Shown here: positions 44,675 through 54,585 of the stretch, one piece after another
How positions within the stretch are numbered: the first letter of the stretch is position 1
Layout of the letters: the number at the start of each line of letters is the position of its first letter
DNA from: Sulfurovum sp.
GTDB taxonomy: Bacteria > Campylobacterota > Campylobacteria > Campylobacterales > Sulfurovaceae
Assembly (NCBI GenBank): GCA_027071315.1
Contig: JALSUP010000126.1
Coordinates: 1 to 60,943, forward strand
Reading direction: 5' to 3'
DNA: 60,943 bases
Notes under the pieces: model-generated
What the model was told of the DNA's origin: nothing
The model's database searches: none
What the model saw: only the letters and a program-made list of their open reading frames with translations
Made by a program: the position numbers and the translations under genes

Positions 44675-45889
44675 CTATTTTAATCCTTGGGTCATCGTAA
44701 ATATCGGGAGAAGCATCGCCGAAACAATGACTCCCACAACAACTCCGATGAAGAGCATCATAAAGGGTTCAAGCAGCCCAAGCAGCAGTTTGAGTTTGTC
44801 TTCATTCTCTTCGGCATAGAGGTGAGAGATATTGTCAAGTATATTGGCCACTTCACTGGACTCTTCTCCCAAGGCAAGTGACTGCATGAAGTTTCGCTTG
44901 AGTTTGACCCCTTTGGCCATCTGTAGGGCATTGGAGAGTTTATTTCCTTCAAGCACCTTGTTCGATGCCTGATCAAAAAGGGCTTTGAGTCTGGTATTGC
45001 CGAAAGAGGCTGCAGAGAGCTGTACCGCCTGTGCATAGGCTACTCCGGAACTGAGCATAAGGGAGAGGATATAGGAGAATCGTCCCAGCTCATGGTTCTG
45101 TATGAGTGCTCCCAGTACAGGTACTTTCAGGAGCCATCCGTCAATCAGCCTGTGAAAGGCATCTATTTTTGCGTAGGCAAGTTTAAAGAGTACAACAATG
45201 AGAACAAAGCCTATAATGATATGCAGATAATAGGCCGTGAGAAAATCAGAAAGATTCAGTACAAACTGTGTAATGGGAGGCAATGCCTGGTCTGTGTCTT
45301 CAAAGACTTCTGTGATCTTCGGTACGACAAAGGCAATGAGAAAAGAGGTCATGGCAATGGCTACGGTAAAGATGATGGCAGGATAGACCATGGCACCTTT
45401 GACCTGCTTTTTGACTTTGTTCTGGGCAGAGAAAAAGTTTCCCATGTTGGTGAGAACTTCGACCATTTTACCACTCTGTCCGGCAATATTCAGACTTTGT
45501 ATGAAAAATTCCGGAAGAGCATAGACTTTCTGGCTGTTGAGTGCATGGTAGAGTGATTTACCTTCATCGATCATGGTTTTAAGAGAGTTGAGAAAAGAGA
45601 GGTATTTCTTCTCTCCTTCGTGCTGGTTTTCAAGCAGCCTGATAGCAGTTAGAATGGTCATACCCGAATTAAGATAGGAGGAGAGCTCTTTGGAGAACAT
45701 GGCAAGCATCTCTCCGGGCATTTGACGTTTTGAAAAAGCTTCAAAGGAGAACTCTTTTGTGGGGCTCAGGGATTCATAATAGATGGAGCTGCTGCGCAGT
45801 TTCTGTCCCGCCTCTTCACTAGAGCTTGCAGATACCGTCCCCTTAACCCGTTTACCGGTTTTATCAAACCCTTTGTACTTAAAAAGCAT
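44675..45889 (-). CDS. gspF: Type II secretion inner-membrane platform protein GspF
   Basis: This 404-residue protein has two repeated GspF domains (MFSKELSSYLNSGMTILTAI and FSYILSLMLSSGVAYAQAVQ) and three membrane helices, ending LPIFTMTQGLK. It anchors the secretion ATPase GspE to the membrane. It is the last gene of the leftward operon gspG-gspH-gspI-gspF, after a 76-base gap. Confidence 0.93.
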   Translation of the reverse strand: MLFKYKGFDKTGKRVKGTVSASSSEEAGQKLRSSSIYYESLSPTKEFSFEAFSKRQMPGEMLAMFSKELSSYLNSGMTILTAIRLLENQHEGEKKYLSFLNSLKTMIDEGKSLYHALNSQKVYALPEFFIQSLNIAGQSGKMVEVLTNMGNFFSAQNKVKKQVKGAMVYPAIIFTVAIAMTSFLIAFVVPKITEVFEDTDQALPPITQFVLNLSDFLTAYYLHIIIGFVLIVVLFKLAYAKIDAFHRLIDGWLLKVPVLGALIQNHELGRFSYILSLMLSSGVAYAQAVQLSAASFGNTRLKALFDQASNKVLEGNKLSNALQMAKGVKLKRNFMQSLALGEESSEVANILDNISHLYAEENEDKLKLLLGLLEPFMMLFIGVVVGVIVSAMLLPIFTMTQGLK

Positions 45890-45965
45890 GCGCTATCCTG
45901 TCCTTCTTCTTCTTGGCTGTATTATAACTTTTTTAGCTGTATCTTGTTCTCTATAGGCGCTGCTT

Positions 45966-46382
45966 TTAAAAAGTATTGATCTTGAAATGAAAATAGGAAG
46001 AGGAGAATTTATCTTTGATCTTTATCTCGTTCACGACTGCGGCAGGGACACCCTCTTCATTCTCGGAGAGCTGAATGGCTTCGGGAATGTAGTACTCTCT
46101 TTCGATCTTCTTCAGGATCTCTCTGCTTTTGAGTTCATCGATCCTGAAATAACGCTCTAAGACATCATAGGCAGACTTTTTCTCCTTATGATAGGCAAGT
46201 GCAGTATCGCTCACAAAAAGAGAGTCCTGCAGGGCTAGTTTGGAACGCTCTGAAATATAAATGATCTGCTCATGGTTCTGAGAGTGTATCTGCAGGGCAT
46301 AGACAATAGACCCCGAAAGGATCAGTACCGAGACAAGTATTTCAATGAGCGTAAACGCAGGGGTCATTTTAAGGGTCTTCAA
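45966..46382 (-). CDS. gspI: Minor pseudopilin, GspI-like
   Basis: This 138-residue protein has the prepilin site TPA-FTLIEILVSVLILSGS. The residue before the cut is Ala, not the usual Gly. The hydrophobic helix is followed by a small globular domain. Start overlaps gspH by 4 bases. GspI is assigned by size and order; another minor pseudopilin is possible. Confidence 0.7.
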   Translation of the reverse strand: MKTLKMTPAFTLIEILVSVLILSGSIVYALQIHSQNHEQIIYISERSKLALQDSLFVSDTALAYHKEKKSAYDVLERYFRIDELKSREILKKIEREYYIPEAIQLSENEEGVPAAVVNEIKIKDKFSSSYFHFKINTF

Positions 46383-46927
46383 TAGAAATCTCCACTGTTC
46401 GCAACGGCTTGTGTATTTTGAAGCCAGTACGCTTTGGCATCTTCCAGTGAATCAAAGCGTGCAGGTTCTCCAAAATAGGCAGGAAGAAAATAGACTTTGT
46501 CTTTTTGTTTCAGTATCACCTGGCTGGAAGAGCCATTGGGGTAAAAATGCATGGAGAGACAGACCTTTTCATCCTGATAGCGTCCGTATTCCACACGCTG
46601 AAGGCTGTCTCTGCTGTCCAGTGTATAGACCTGTAATCCTTTAAGGTCTATCGTATTTTCATAGGCTTCAAAAGGGGAAGAGATATCTTTCCGTAAGTAA
46701 CAGGTTTTACAGTTGTCAATACAGAGAAGGGTTGCTTCTCCTGAAAAAAGTTCAGACTTGACAATTGATGATTTTAAATTGACAGGGGTGAGTGCCTTGG
46801 GTTTGCTTTTAGTGTTCTCCATACCGGAAAAACCAAGATAGTAGACAAGAGAGATGATAATAATGACGATAAGGAGTTCAATGAGTGTGAACCCCTTAAC
46901 CAACTTCTCTCTTCGTGTTTTGGGCAT
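46379..46927 (-). CDS. gspH: Minor pseudopilin, GspH-like
   Basis: This 182-residue protein has the prepilin site VKG-FTLIELLIVIIIISLVY, then a beta-rich domain with two Cys in CIDNCKTCYL. It lies 8 bases after gspG. GspH is assigned by length and position next to GspG. Confidence 0.7.
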   Translation of the reverse strand: MPKTRREKLVKGFTLIELLIVIIIISLVYYLGFSGMENTKSKPKALTPVNLKSSIVKSELFSGEATLLCIDNCKTCYLRKDISSPFEAYENTIDLKGLQVYTLDSRDSLQRVEYGRYQDEKVCLSMHFYPNGSSSQVILKQKDKVYFLPAYFGEPARFDSLEDAKAYWLQNTQAVANSGDFY

Positions 46928-46935
46928 ATTGTGTA

Positions 46936-47367
46936 TTATTTATTACACTCTGAGAAGAGGATGTCTTTGTTATTCTCTTCTCCTCCCTCTTTTCTGTCTG
47001 AAGCATAAGAGATGATCTCTACATCATCCCCTTTTTTAAGATAGACAAAAGGTGTCCTCCATGAGTCTTTAGGAAGTTTTTTCAAGTAAGGCTTTGCTCG
47101 GTAGTTCGGGTATTTTTCTGTATCCGGATTGCTTAAAAGTGCTTCGAATCCCTCTTCTGTATCAGGGTAGACACCATTGTCCAGGTTGAACATATCAAGT
47201 CGTTTCTTGAGGTCATTCATTTTAAGACAGACGGTATCTCTTTTTGCCTGATCGGCAGAGTCCATGAGCCCCGGTGCAACCACGGCAACGAGTCCTCCCA
47301 GAATGACAATAACGATAAGTAATTCAATGAGAGAGAAACCCGTTCTCAATCCAGTATTTTGTTTCAT
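46936..47367 (-). CDS. gspG: Major pseudopilin GspG
   Basis: This 143-residue protein has the prepilin site RTG-FSLIELLIVIVILGG and the GspG body (NDLKKRLDMFNLDNGVYPDT, EEGFEALL, PYLKKLPKDSWRTPFVY). It polymerises into the pseudopilus piston. It is the first gene of the leftward operon and is divergent from gspK. Confidence 0.92.
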   Translation of the reverse strand: MKQNTGLRTGFSLIELLIVIVILGGLVAVVAPGLMDSADQAKRDTVCLKMNDLKKRLDMFNLDNGVYPDTEEGFEALLSNPDTEKYPNYRAKPYLKKLPKDSWRTPFVYLKKGDDVEIISYASDRKEGGEENNKDILFSECNK

Positions 47368-47413
47368 TTATATCCTTTGAGGGTGCTTGTTGTAACCCTT
47401 TAGTTTGCTTAGG

Positions 47414-47419
47414 TATAAT
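47414..47419 (+). promoter_or_regulatory. -10 element of the rightward gsp operon
   Basis: TATAAT lies 33 bases before the gspK start, in the 84-base gap between divergent operons. The leftward promoter could not be resolved. Confidence 0.5.
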
Positions 47420-47451
47420 ATTATCCAATTTACTTTAACAGAGCCTTGATT

Positions 47452-48381
47452 ATGTATGAACCAGAGAATCCTTTTCACCACAGTGTAGCATACAAAAAGG
47501 GTTTTGCTCTTATTTTAACGCTTTCAGCACTCACAGTCATCATTGCACTCTCTGCCGTACTTGTCAACTATCTTGACGAGGCACGACAAGATGCCAGCAC
47601 TTCCAAAGCCATGATCCAGGCAGACCTCTACTATGCAGATATCAAGAAAGTCTTTAAAGGCTTTAAAAAGAAGAAGACACTCTATTCTGTACTCTATCTG
47701 TCGCCTGTACCCCTGGTCTCTCCGGACGGGCGATTTTCTGTCATCGTAGAGTGTAAACCTATGTCAGCCGGTGTCAATATCAACTGGTTGTCCTTTGCGA
47801 ATGATGTCAACATGACAAGTCAATACACCGTTGCCCAAAAAACATTTGACACCATTGCCCAGAGTTATGACCTTGAAGATGCTTCAAAACTCGAAGAGAT
47901 GCTTTTGGAAGAGATAGGGGCAAAGAAAAAGTATGTTCAGAGGGAACAAAGCAGGTTGCGACAAAAAAATGGTATTATAACGTATAAACAATTTGCAGAT
48001 ATTTTGGACAGATATCAATACGAATCCGATGACAGTAAAATAGGTACCGTTCCCTGGGACAAGTACTTTGTATTTAACCCTGTGAGCAAGTACGCAGATG
48101 AGAACCTCATAGACGGTAATTACATTTCAGCAGAACTGCTTGCCGTCATTTTTGACATTGACCTGGCATCGGTCAAAGAGGAGTGGGTACCGGGCGGTAT
48201 AGAGTTGAAGACATTTGTCCAAAGTATGGCTGCAAATTATGAGGAAAAGCTGTTTGTGAAAGAGTTTCTTTCCCAGGCACGCTGTGAAATACAGTATGAG
48301 TACGAAGGAGAACACTTCGGCTTCAGATTCGAAGATATGGACGGGGAGGTAAGATATTTTGAATTTCTTGGGAAACAGTAA
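47452..48381 (+). CDS. gspK: Minor pseudopilin GspK-like
   Basis: This is 309 residues from the ATG at 47452; a TTG at 47446 is in frame but poorly spaced from the ribosome site. The prepilin site is KKG-FALILTLSALTVII, lacking Glu at position 5, a known mark of GspK, the tip subunit. Size is right for GspK. It starts the rightward operon. Confidence 0.75.
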   Translation: MYEPENPFHHSVAYKKGFALILTLSALTVIIALSAVLVNYLDEARQDASTSKAMIQADLYYADIKKVFKGFKKKKTLYSVLYLSPVPLVSPDGRFSVIVECKPMSAGVNINWLSFANDVNMTSQYTVAQKTFDTIAQSYDLEDASKLEEMLLEEIGAKKKYVQREQSRLRQKNGIITYKQFADILDRYQYESDDSKIGTVPWDKYFVFNPVSKYADENLIDGNYISAELLAVIFDIDLASVKEEWVPGGIELKTFVQSMAANYEEKLFVKEFLSQARCEIQYEYEGEHFGFRFEDMDGEVRYFEFLGKQ

Positions 48382-49291
48382 CAGACTGCTGCTTGTGTAT
48401 AGAAATATGCCTCAGCAGGCTTTTTCTGAAACAGTCAATATTATGTTGCCACCACAATTTTATACCCTCAAAAGAGAAGCTTTGCCGGTGAAATATGCCT
48501 TTCAGGCAAAGAAGATCGCTCCCTCACTTTTTGACGGACTGCTTGAACATCCGGAAAAGTATGACTATATGGTCTATAAAGAGGCAGACAGGTGGGTCTT
48601 TATTGCCTATGACCTTTCGGCCATTAGCCTCTTTTTAAAGAGTAAGGGGATTCCGACGACACAAGTGGCTAAAGTCTTTTTTGCACAGCAGTCCTGCCCC
48701 TCTTTTGAAAACCCGGTCCTTTTGGGAGAAAAAGATGCACTGCTGGCCATTGACGGTACGGTTGTCAATGTCCCCCAGACCGCCTTGCCGGAAGGTCTTA
48801 GCCCTGTCTCTTTTGATGACAGTTTTACTCCTAAGCAAGGCTTGACACTCCACAGTGCTTCGAGTGCCCTTTTTACACGAAAACAGGCATTTGGTTTGGC
48901 TGCATTCTTTATACTCTTCTCCTTCACTTTTTTTGTAGAGGGTTGGCGTTACGGAAGCGCTTCCCAAACACTTCAAGATGAAATTAATGGACTGCTGGAA
49001 GAGTATCCTGCCTTGCAGAGTCAATACAAACGCCAAAGTATTGCCCAAAAGTATCGTCAGATTGACAAGGATGAGAGAGCTAAACGTGAATACATCAAAA
49101 CCGTGGGCGAGATGATCTTTAAAGGGGTCAAAATTGAAAGTTTCAAAATGGATAACAAGGGCTTTTCTGTCCGTTTCCTCTGCAGCGATGCAAAAGTAAC
49201 ACGACGTTTACAGGAACTGGCTAAAAAAGAGGGCTTTACTCAAGTCAAAACCTTAACGGGCAACGTTGTGAGCATTGAGGAAAAACGATGA
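48359..49291 (+). CDS. gspL: GspL-like inner-membrane protein
   Basis: This is 310 residues if the TTG at 48359 is used, overlapping gspK by 23 bases; a GTG at 48395 or the ATG at 48407 is also possible. A cytoplasmic N-terminal part is followed by one membrane helix (AAFFILFSFTFFV), a helical linker and a small ferredoxin-like domain. This is the layout of GspL, which ties the ATPase to the platform. The assignment rests on layout and order. Confidence 0.7.
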   Translation: MNFLGNSNRLLLVYRNMPQQAFSETVNIMLPPQFYTLKREALPVKYAFQAKKIAPSLFDGLLEHPEKYDYMVYKEADRWVFIAYDLSAISLFLKSKGIPTTQVAKVFFAQQSCPSFENPVLLGEKDALLAIDGTVVNVPQTALPEGLSPVSFDDSFTPKQGLTLHSASSALFTRKQAFGLAAFFILFSFTFFVEGWRYGSASQTLQDEINGLLEEYPALQSQYKRQSIAQKYRQIDKDERAKREYIKTVGEMIFKGVKIESFKMDNKGFSVRFLCSDAKVTRRLQELAKKEGFTQVKTLTGNVVSIEEKR

Positions 49292-49692
49292 TATTTTTAA
49301 AACGTTATCAAAATGAACTCATTGTCCTGTTCTCTTTTTTGCTTTTACTCTCGGCGATTGGCTATAAGCAGTCAAAAGTCTCTTCCCGTACTGAGATGAC
49401 ACGTTCACTCAAGGCTTCTGCCCAGGAGTTTAAAGAACTCCTTGTCTTAAAGAAACGTTGGGTCAATAAAAATACAGGGAAAAAAGTCGATAAACTGCAG
49501 AGCATTGCACCCGCTTCCAAAGTGACATGGCAGAAAAAAGGAAAAAAACTTTCTGTACGCTATAAAGACCTTAGTGCAAAAGAGTTGAACAAGATCAGTT
49601 CAACGCTGCTTAACCTGGGTGTACAGATCGAGCTTATTAACTTACATCAGGAAAATGGATCTTACACTCTGGAGTTAAAATGCAAGTGGTAA
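49288..49692 (+). CDS. gspM: GspM-like inner-membrane protein
   Basis: This 134-residue protein has an N-terminal membrane helix (LIVLFSFLLLLSAIGY), a short helix and a ferredoxin-like fold (KKLSVRYKDLSAKELNKIS). It overlaps gspL by 4 bases and gspN by 13. Assigned by size and place. Confidence 0.65.
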   Translation: MIFLKRYQNELIVLFSFLLLLSAIGYKQSKVSSRTEMTRSLKASAQEFKELLVLKKRWVNKNTGKKVDKLQSIAPASKVTWQKKGKKLSVRYKDLSAKELNKISSTLLNLGVQIELINLHQENGSYTLELKCKW

Positions 49693-50195
49693 AAACAACG
49701 CTTCTCTCTCTGTTTATTTTTTGGTTTGCACTGCTCTTTTTTATGCCAAAAGAGGAGCTCTATTTTACACTCGAAAAATCACTGCAGACAGAAGATATTA
49801 TTATTCAAGAGACAAAGAGAGAGACAGGTCTCTTGTCGCTGAAACTCAAAGAAGCCAAAGTGTTTTACAAAGGTATTGAAATTGCCAGCATCGATGAGAT
49901 TGACTTCTTTACCCTGCTGTTTTATACCACAGTAGAGATCAAAGGACTTCACTTTGATGACTCTTTGCGTACTTTTGTTCCCGGAGACATTGACAATGTC
50001 CTCCTGGTGCACTCTCTAGTTTCCCCTCTGTCTGTCTCTCTGACGGCGTTGGGAGACTTTGGTCTTGCCGAAGGAAAAATAGACTTGCAGGCACGTAAAG
50101 TACGTGTAGACATTGTCAAAGCAAAAGCCATACAGAACATTAGGGCGCAGTTGAAAAAAGATGAGAAAGGCTTGTATTATGAAACATCTTTTTAA
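49680..50195 (+). CDS. gspN: GspN-like protein
   Basis: This 171-residue protein has an N-terminal membrane helix followed by a beta-rich AsmA/GspN-like region (LLSLKLKEAKVFYKGIEIAS). GspN is optional in type II systems. The frame overlaps gspM and gspC. The call rests mainly on context. Confidence 0.6.
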   Translation: MQVVKTTLLSLFIFWFALLFFMPKEELYFTLEKSLQTEDIIIQETKRETGLLSLKLKEAKVFYKGIEIASIDEIDFFTLLFYTTVEIKGLHFDDSLRTFVPGDIDNVLLVHSLVSPLSVSLTALGDFGLAEGKIDLQARKVRVDIVKAKAIQNIRAQLKKDEKGLYYETSF

Positions 50196-51042
50196 AGCTT
50201 CTTTTTTTAAAAGTATGCTCACGGTTCTTATTGTCCTGCTTGTGGTAAAGATCCTGTGGCTTGTCGTGGAGATCAACTGGCTCTCCTCCGAGGGGGTGGA
50301 CCATGAAGAGAAAGTAGGAGGCAAGTCACTTTACTATAGAGTGAAGTTGACACCCAACGACGCTCTGGTACCTAAAAAGGCGGAGAAAAAAGTCGTCAAG
50401 ATCGCAGGGAGCATTAAAGACATTCGTCTCATCGCTGTCTACAATGCCTCCGACAATACAGTCATTACCATTGAATATAAAAGAAAAACAAAAATACTGG
50501 GACGTGGAGATGAGATCAATGGCTTTACACTTTTAGGGGGAGGAAGCAACTATGCGACATTCACCAAAGAGGGAAAGACTTATAAGGTTGATTTGGTCAA
50601 AGCCAAAAAGAGTTCAAGCTCTCAAGGGAGCATTCGTCCTTCTTCTTTTACGCGTGCAGAAAGTAGACCTGCAGCACGTAACAATGCAGCTGTAGCTGTT
50701 GAAGGTGAGATCGTAGATGCCGGAGACCATAAGATCGTTGACAAATCACTGCTTGATCATTATGCCAGCAATATGGACGATATTTACAAAAATATCGGTA
50801 TTACAGAGTTTAAAGAGAATGGTAAACTAAAGGGCTTCAAGATCACTTTTGTCAAGCGAGGTTCTCCTTTTTCCAAGCTCGGACTCAAGCGCGGTGATGT
50901 GATCAAGTCCATTAATGGAGAAGAGATCAACTCTTACAGCGCAGCTTTCAATACATATAAAAATATTAAAGACGTTGACAACCTGTCACTTGTCATATTA
51001 AGGGGTAAAAAAGAAATGGAGTTAGAGTATGAAATTAACTAA
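50179..51042 (+). CDS. gspC: GspC-like protein with PDZ domain
   Basis: This is 287 residues from the ATG at 50179, preferred to 50161 because AAAGG is eight bases before it. A single membrane helix (LTVLIVLLVVKILWLVVEI), a homology-region domain (DIRLIAVYNASDNTVITIEY) and a C-terminal PDZ domain (GSPFSKLGLKRGDVIKSING) match GspC, the link to the secretin GspD. It overlaps gspD by 14 bases. Confidence 0.85.
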   Translation: MKHLFKASFFKSMLTVLIVLLVVKILWLVVEINWLSSEGVDHEEKVGGKSLYYRVKLTPNDALVPKKAEKKVVKIAGSIKDIRLIAVYNASDNTVITIEYKRKTKILGRGDEINGFTLLGGGSNYATFTKEGKTYKVDLVKAKKSSSSQGSIRPSSFTRAESRPAARNNAAVAVEGEIVDAGDHKIVDKSLLDHYASNMDDIYKNIGITEFKENGKLKGFKITFVKRGSPFSKLGLKRGDVIKSINGEEINSYSAAFNTYKNIKDVDNLSLVILRGKKEMELEYEIN

Positions 51043-53071
51043 GATAATAATGAGCATAGTGTTTGTTCTGACCATTGGACTACATGCAGAAGAAGAAACT
51101 GTTGATGTCAATTTTCGTGACCTGACAGTGAAAGACTTTGTAGAGATGGTTGCCAAAATTACACATAAAAACATTTTGATAGAGGGTGACTTAAAAGGGA
51201 AAATAAACTTTGTTTCTCAAGAACCTATCAAGAAAAGCTCTTTAATGGCTTTGGCAAACTCCATACTGGGAAGTAAAGGCTACACCATTATTGATCAGGG
51301 TGACTTCTACAAAGTGGTCAAAGGCTCACTCGCCGCAGGGGAAGGATTGGATGTCAGCTCTTCCGTCGAAGGAGAAACGATGAAAACGGTCATGTTCCCG
51401 CTGAAAAACTCCAATGCCGCCGTGATCAGAGCAAAGATCAAACCTTTGTTGCATAAAAATGCAAAAGTGATCTCTTTCAAAGAGAATAATGTGTTGGCAA
51501 TTACCGCAACCCCAAGAGCACTGCGTTCCATTTCCAAGATCATCAATGCCGTAGAACAGCGCGGTATTAAGCGTTCTACCGTTATTAAACTGAGGAATTC
51601 ATCGGTGAAAGATGTCTTCCCAAATGCGACCAATATGGCTAAAAAACTCTTTCCACAGACCATTGAGAGTGAAAAAGTGGATATCTTTAAAGATGAAGCG
51701 ACCAACTCCATTATTCTGGTAGGGAAAGCGGACAATACACGCAGAATGATCAAATATATCAAGCAGTTGGATATCAAGGGAGATGACCAGACACAGAAGA
51801 TGTATGTGATCCGTCTCCAGAATTCCAATGTGGAAGAGATGGAAAAGATACTCTCAAAACTGGTCTCCCAAATGAATAATATGGCAACGAAAATACCAAA
51901 AAAAGGCGGGAAACCTGCCACCAAAGCGATGGTTGTCTCCGACATAGAGAGAAATGCACTGATCGTACTGGCGACAGGAGAGCAGATACGGAATATTCGA
52001 AGAACAGTCTTGCAGATCGATATCCCGAAAGTACAGGTGTATGTGAAAGCAAAGATCGTAGAAGTAGACAAAAATCTTGCGCAGCAGGTTGGATTGAAGT
52101 ACGGAATGAACGGGGGTACCATAACCTCTTCGGGACTCTTTACCATGGCAGCCAATCTTGGTGGCAATGCTTTGCAAATGTCTCCGGCACTTTTGGGTTT
52201 CCTCAATACAAACAATACGACAACCGTACTTGATAATAATGGTAATGCCATTACCACAACGGACCCTGCCTTTAAATTTGACTCAACAGACAAAGTATTT
52301 GCCCTGGGTGCGGCTTTAGATCTTCTACAGCGTAACGGTGCAGCGAACATTCTTTCTGAACCCTCTATTTTATGTACGAACAACAAAGAGTCTGAAATAT
52401 ATGTCGGTCAGACAAGGTCTATTTTGACACAGGCACAGCAGTCAACTTCGGGTGTTTCCAATGTGGTTAACAACTACTCCCGAGAAGACATCGGGTTGAC
52501 ACTGAAAGTAAAACCGAGACTCTCCAGTAACAATAAAGTAACACTGGATGTAGAAACAACCATTGAGGATGTCTTAGACAATGAATCTCCAAGTGCAGAC
52601 CGTCCGACAACCACCAAGAGAAAGGTAAAGACGAATGCCATTGTCAATAACGGAGAGACGATCATTTTAGGGGGACTCATTAAAAATGCAGGAGGGAAAG
52701 GGGTACAGAAAGTACCATTCCTCGGTGATATTCCTGTCTTAGGCGAAATGTTCTTTACGCATAACTCTGACTTGAGCAGAGAGACCAATGTGGTCATTTA
52801 CTTGACACCCTATATTGTCAGAAGATCCGATGACCTTCAGAAACTCAAAAAAATGCTCTCTGAACTCGAAGAGGTACAGGGGCGTTACAATGAGTATATG
52901 CGTTCAGTACTTGAGGCTAAAAAAGATGATGGTTTTTTTAAAGGCAGCAGCTGTAAAACAAAGAGGGCACCGGCAGCGAATAGCTATACGGCACCTGCAA
53001 GAAGTCCTTTTAAGTCAGGTGGCAGAAGTTCAAACTTAGACTTGCTTAACAGCAGCGTGGAGGATTTCTAG
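51029..53071 (+). CDS. gspD: Type II secretion secretin GspD
   Basis: This 680-residue outer-membrane channel has a signal peptide, an N0 domain (VNFRDLTVKDFVEMVAKITH), three N-domains (for example TVMFPLKNSNAAVIRAKIKP) and the secretin core ending GDIPVLGEMFFTHNSDLSRE then TNVVIYLTPYIV. The C-terminus is Ser/Arg-rich. It lies 2 bases before gspE. Confidence 0.94.
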   Translation: MKLTKIIMSIVFVLTIGLHAEEETVDVNFRDLTVKDFVEMVAKITHKNILIEGDLKGKINFVSQEPIKKSSLMALANSILGSKGYTIIDQGDFYKVVKGSLAAGEGLDVSSSVEGETMKTVMFPLKNSNAAVIRAKIKPLLHKNAKVISFKENNVLAITATPRALRSISKIINAVEQRGIKRSTVIKLRNSSVKDVFPNATNMAKKLFPQTIESEKVDIFKDEATNSIILVGKADNTRRMIKYIKQLDIKGDDQTQKMYVIRLQNSNVEEMEKILSKLVSQMNNMATKIPKKGGKPATKAMVVSDIERNALIVLATGEQIRNIRRTVLQIDIPKVQVYVKAKIVEVDKNLAQQVGLKYGMNGGTITSSGLFTMAANLGGNALQMSPALLGFLNTNNTTTVLDNNGNAITTTDPAFKFDSTDKVFALGAALDLLQRNGAANILSEPSILCTNNKESEIYVGQTRSILTQAQQSTSGVSNVVNNYSREDIGLTLKVKPRLSSNNKVTLDVETTIEDVLDNESPSADRPTTTKRKVKTNAIVNNGETIILGGLIKNAGGKGVQKVPFLGDIPVLGEMFFTHNSDLSRETNVVIYLTPYIVRRSDDLQKLKKMLSELEEVQGRYNEYMRSVLEAKKDDGFFKGSSCKTKRAPAANSYTAPARSPFKSGGRSSNLDLLNSSVEDF

Positions 53072-53073
53072 TA

Positions 53074-54585
53074 ATGAAGTTCCCTTACCTGGAAGATGTC
53101 AATCTTGAACCCCTCTGGGAAGAAGAGATCAACCATAAACTGGCCATACGGCACTCTCTGCTTTTTTCTACACTTGAGGGTGAAAAAACAGCCATTGTAG
53201 AGCTGGGTACACTGGGGGAAGCCCTGAACCATCTCTCTCAACTCGGTTTGGAATACCCTATTGTCCGTTTAGATGAGGAGAGTTTTGAGAGGCTGAAGAA
53301 CAAGTTCCTTGAAATACAGACAGGCTCAGACTTTGAAGAGATGTCGACGACTTCCGATGAACTGATCGAGGCAGAATCAGACCTGCTTGATTTCATTCGA
53401 AATTCACAGGATCTTCTCTCCAGTGAAGAGTCTGCTCCTATTATCAAACTGGTGAATTCACTCTTTTTCCAAGCCCTCAAAAAAGGGGCATCTGACATTC
53501 ACATTGAGAGTGGAGAGAGAAAAGGGGAAGTTAGGCTGCGTATTGACGGGGCGCTTAAAAAACATCTTGACCTTGAGCGTAGTATCATTGGTCTGGTGAT
53601 CAACCGTATCAAGGTTATCTCCAGTCTGGATATTTCGGAAAAAAGAATCCCCCAGGACGGTCGTACACAAATTTCTATTTCAGGTAAAACACTCGATGTC
53701 AGGGTTTCTGTGCTTCCCACCTATCACGGGGAACGCGTGGTCATGAGGATCCTGGCACAGAGTGAGCATATTCCGACTCTGGAGTCCCTTGGTTTTCAGG
53801 AAGATATTACGCAAAAGCTCTATAAACTCCTGAACCATGCCCACGGTATGATACTGGTCACCGGACCGACTGGTTCGGGTAAATCAACCACACTGCATGC
53901 CTGCCTTCAGCATATTGCAACGCCTGACAAAAATATTATTACCGTCGAAGATCCTGTCGAATACAATGCGGACAATATATCACAGATACAGGTCAATGCT
54001 AAAGTAGGGTTGACCTTTGCCGCAGGTTTGCGTTCCATTTTGAGACAGGATCCTGACATCATTATGGTCGGTGAGATCCGTGACTCCGAAACGGCAGAAA
54101 TCGCCCTTCGTTCTGCTCTAACGGGACACCTCCTGCTCTCCACGCTTCATACCAATGATGCGACCTCTTCTTTAAGCCGTCTGATGGATATGGGGATTGA
54201 AGATTTCCTTATCTCTTCAACACTCCTGGGTGTTTTAGCCCAGAGACTGGCAAGAAAGCTCTGTGTCAACTGTAGAGAAGAGACACGACTCTCTCCTGTC
54301 ATTGCACAGGAGATAGAACTTCCCGAAGAGAAGGTTTACTTTAAAGCCATGGGCTGTAAAGAGTGTGATTTTACAGGATACAAAGGAAGACAGGCCATTG
54401 GTGAACTTTTCATTATTGATGACAGCGTGAAAGAGATGGTCAAAGACGGACTTAACGACCATCAGGTCAGAGAAGCCATGAAGAAAAATGGTATGATCAC
54501 CATTGCCGATAAACTCAAAACAATGCTTATTGCCGGAGATACCAGTTACGAAGAAGCCATCCGTGTCGGGATGATGGACGGCTAA
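53074..54585 (+). CDS. gspE: Type II secretion ATPase GspE
   Basis: This 503-residue hexameric ATPase has an N-terminal domain, Walker A GPTGSGKST (264-272), Asp and His boxes, Walker B (RQDPDIIMVGEIRD, TAEIALRSALTGHLLLSTLH) and a tetracysteine zinc site (CVNC, CKEC). It powers pseudopilus assembly. It overlaps gspJ by one base (TAATG). Confidence 0.95.
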   Translation: MKFPYLEDVNLEPLWEEEINHKLAIRHSLLFSTLEGEKTAIVELGTLGEALNHLSQLGLEYPIVRLDEESFERLKNKFLEIQTGSDFEEMSTTSDELIEAESDLLDFIRNSQDLLSSEESAPIIKLVNSLFFQALKKGASDIHIESGERKGEVRLRIDGALKKHLDLERSIIGLVINRIKVISSLDISEKRIPQDGRTQISISGKTLDVRVSVLPTYHGERVVMRILAQSEHIPTLESLGFQEDITQKLYKLLNHAHGMILVTGPTGSGKSTTLHACLQHIATPDKNIITVEDPVEYNADNISQIQVNAKVGLTFAAGLRSILRQDPDIIMVGEIRDSETAEIALRSALTGHLLLSTLHTNDATSSLSRLMDMGIEDFLISSTLLGVLAQRLARKLCVNCREETRLSPVIAQEIELPEEKVYFKAMGCKECDFTGYKGRQAIGELFIIDDSVKEMVKDGLNDHQVREAMKKNGMITIADKLKTMLIAGDTSYEEAIRVGMMDG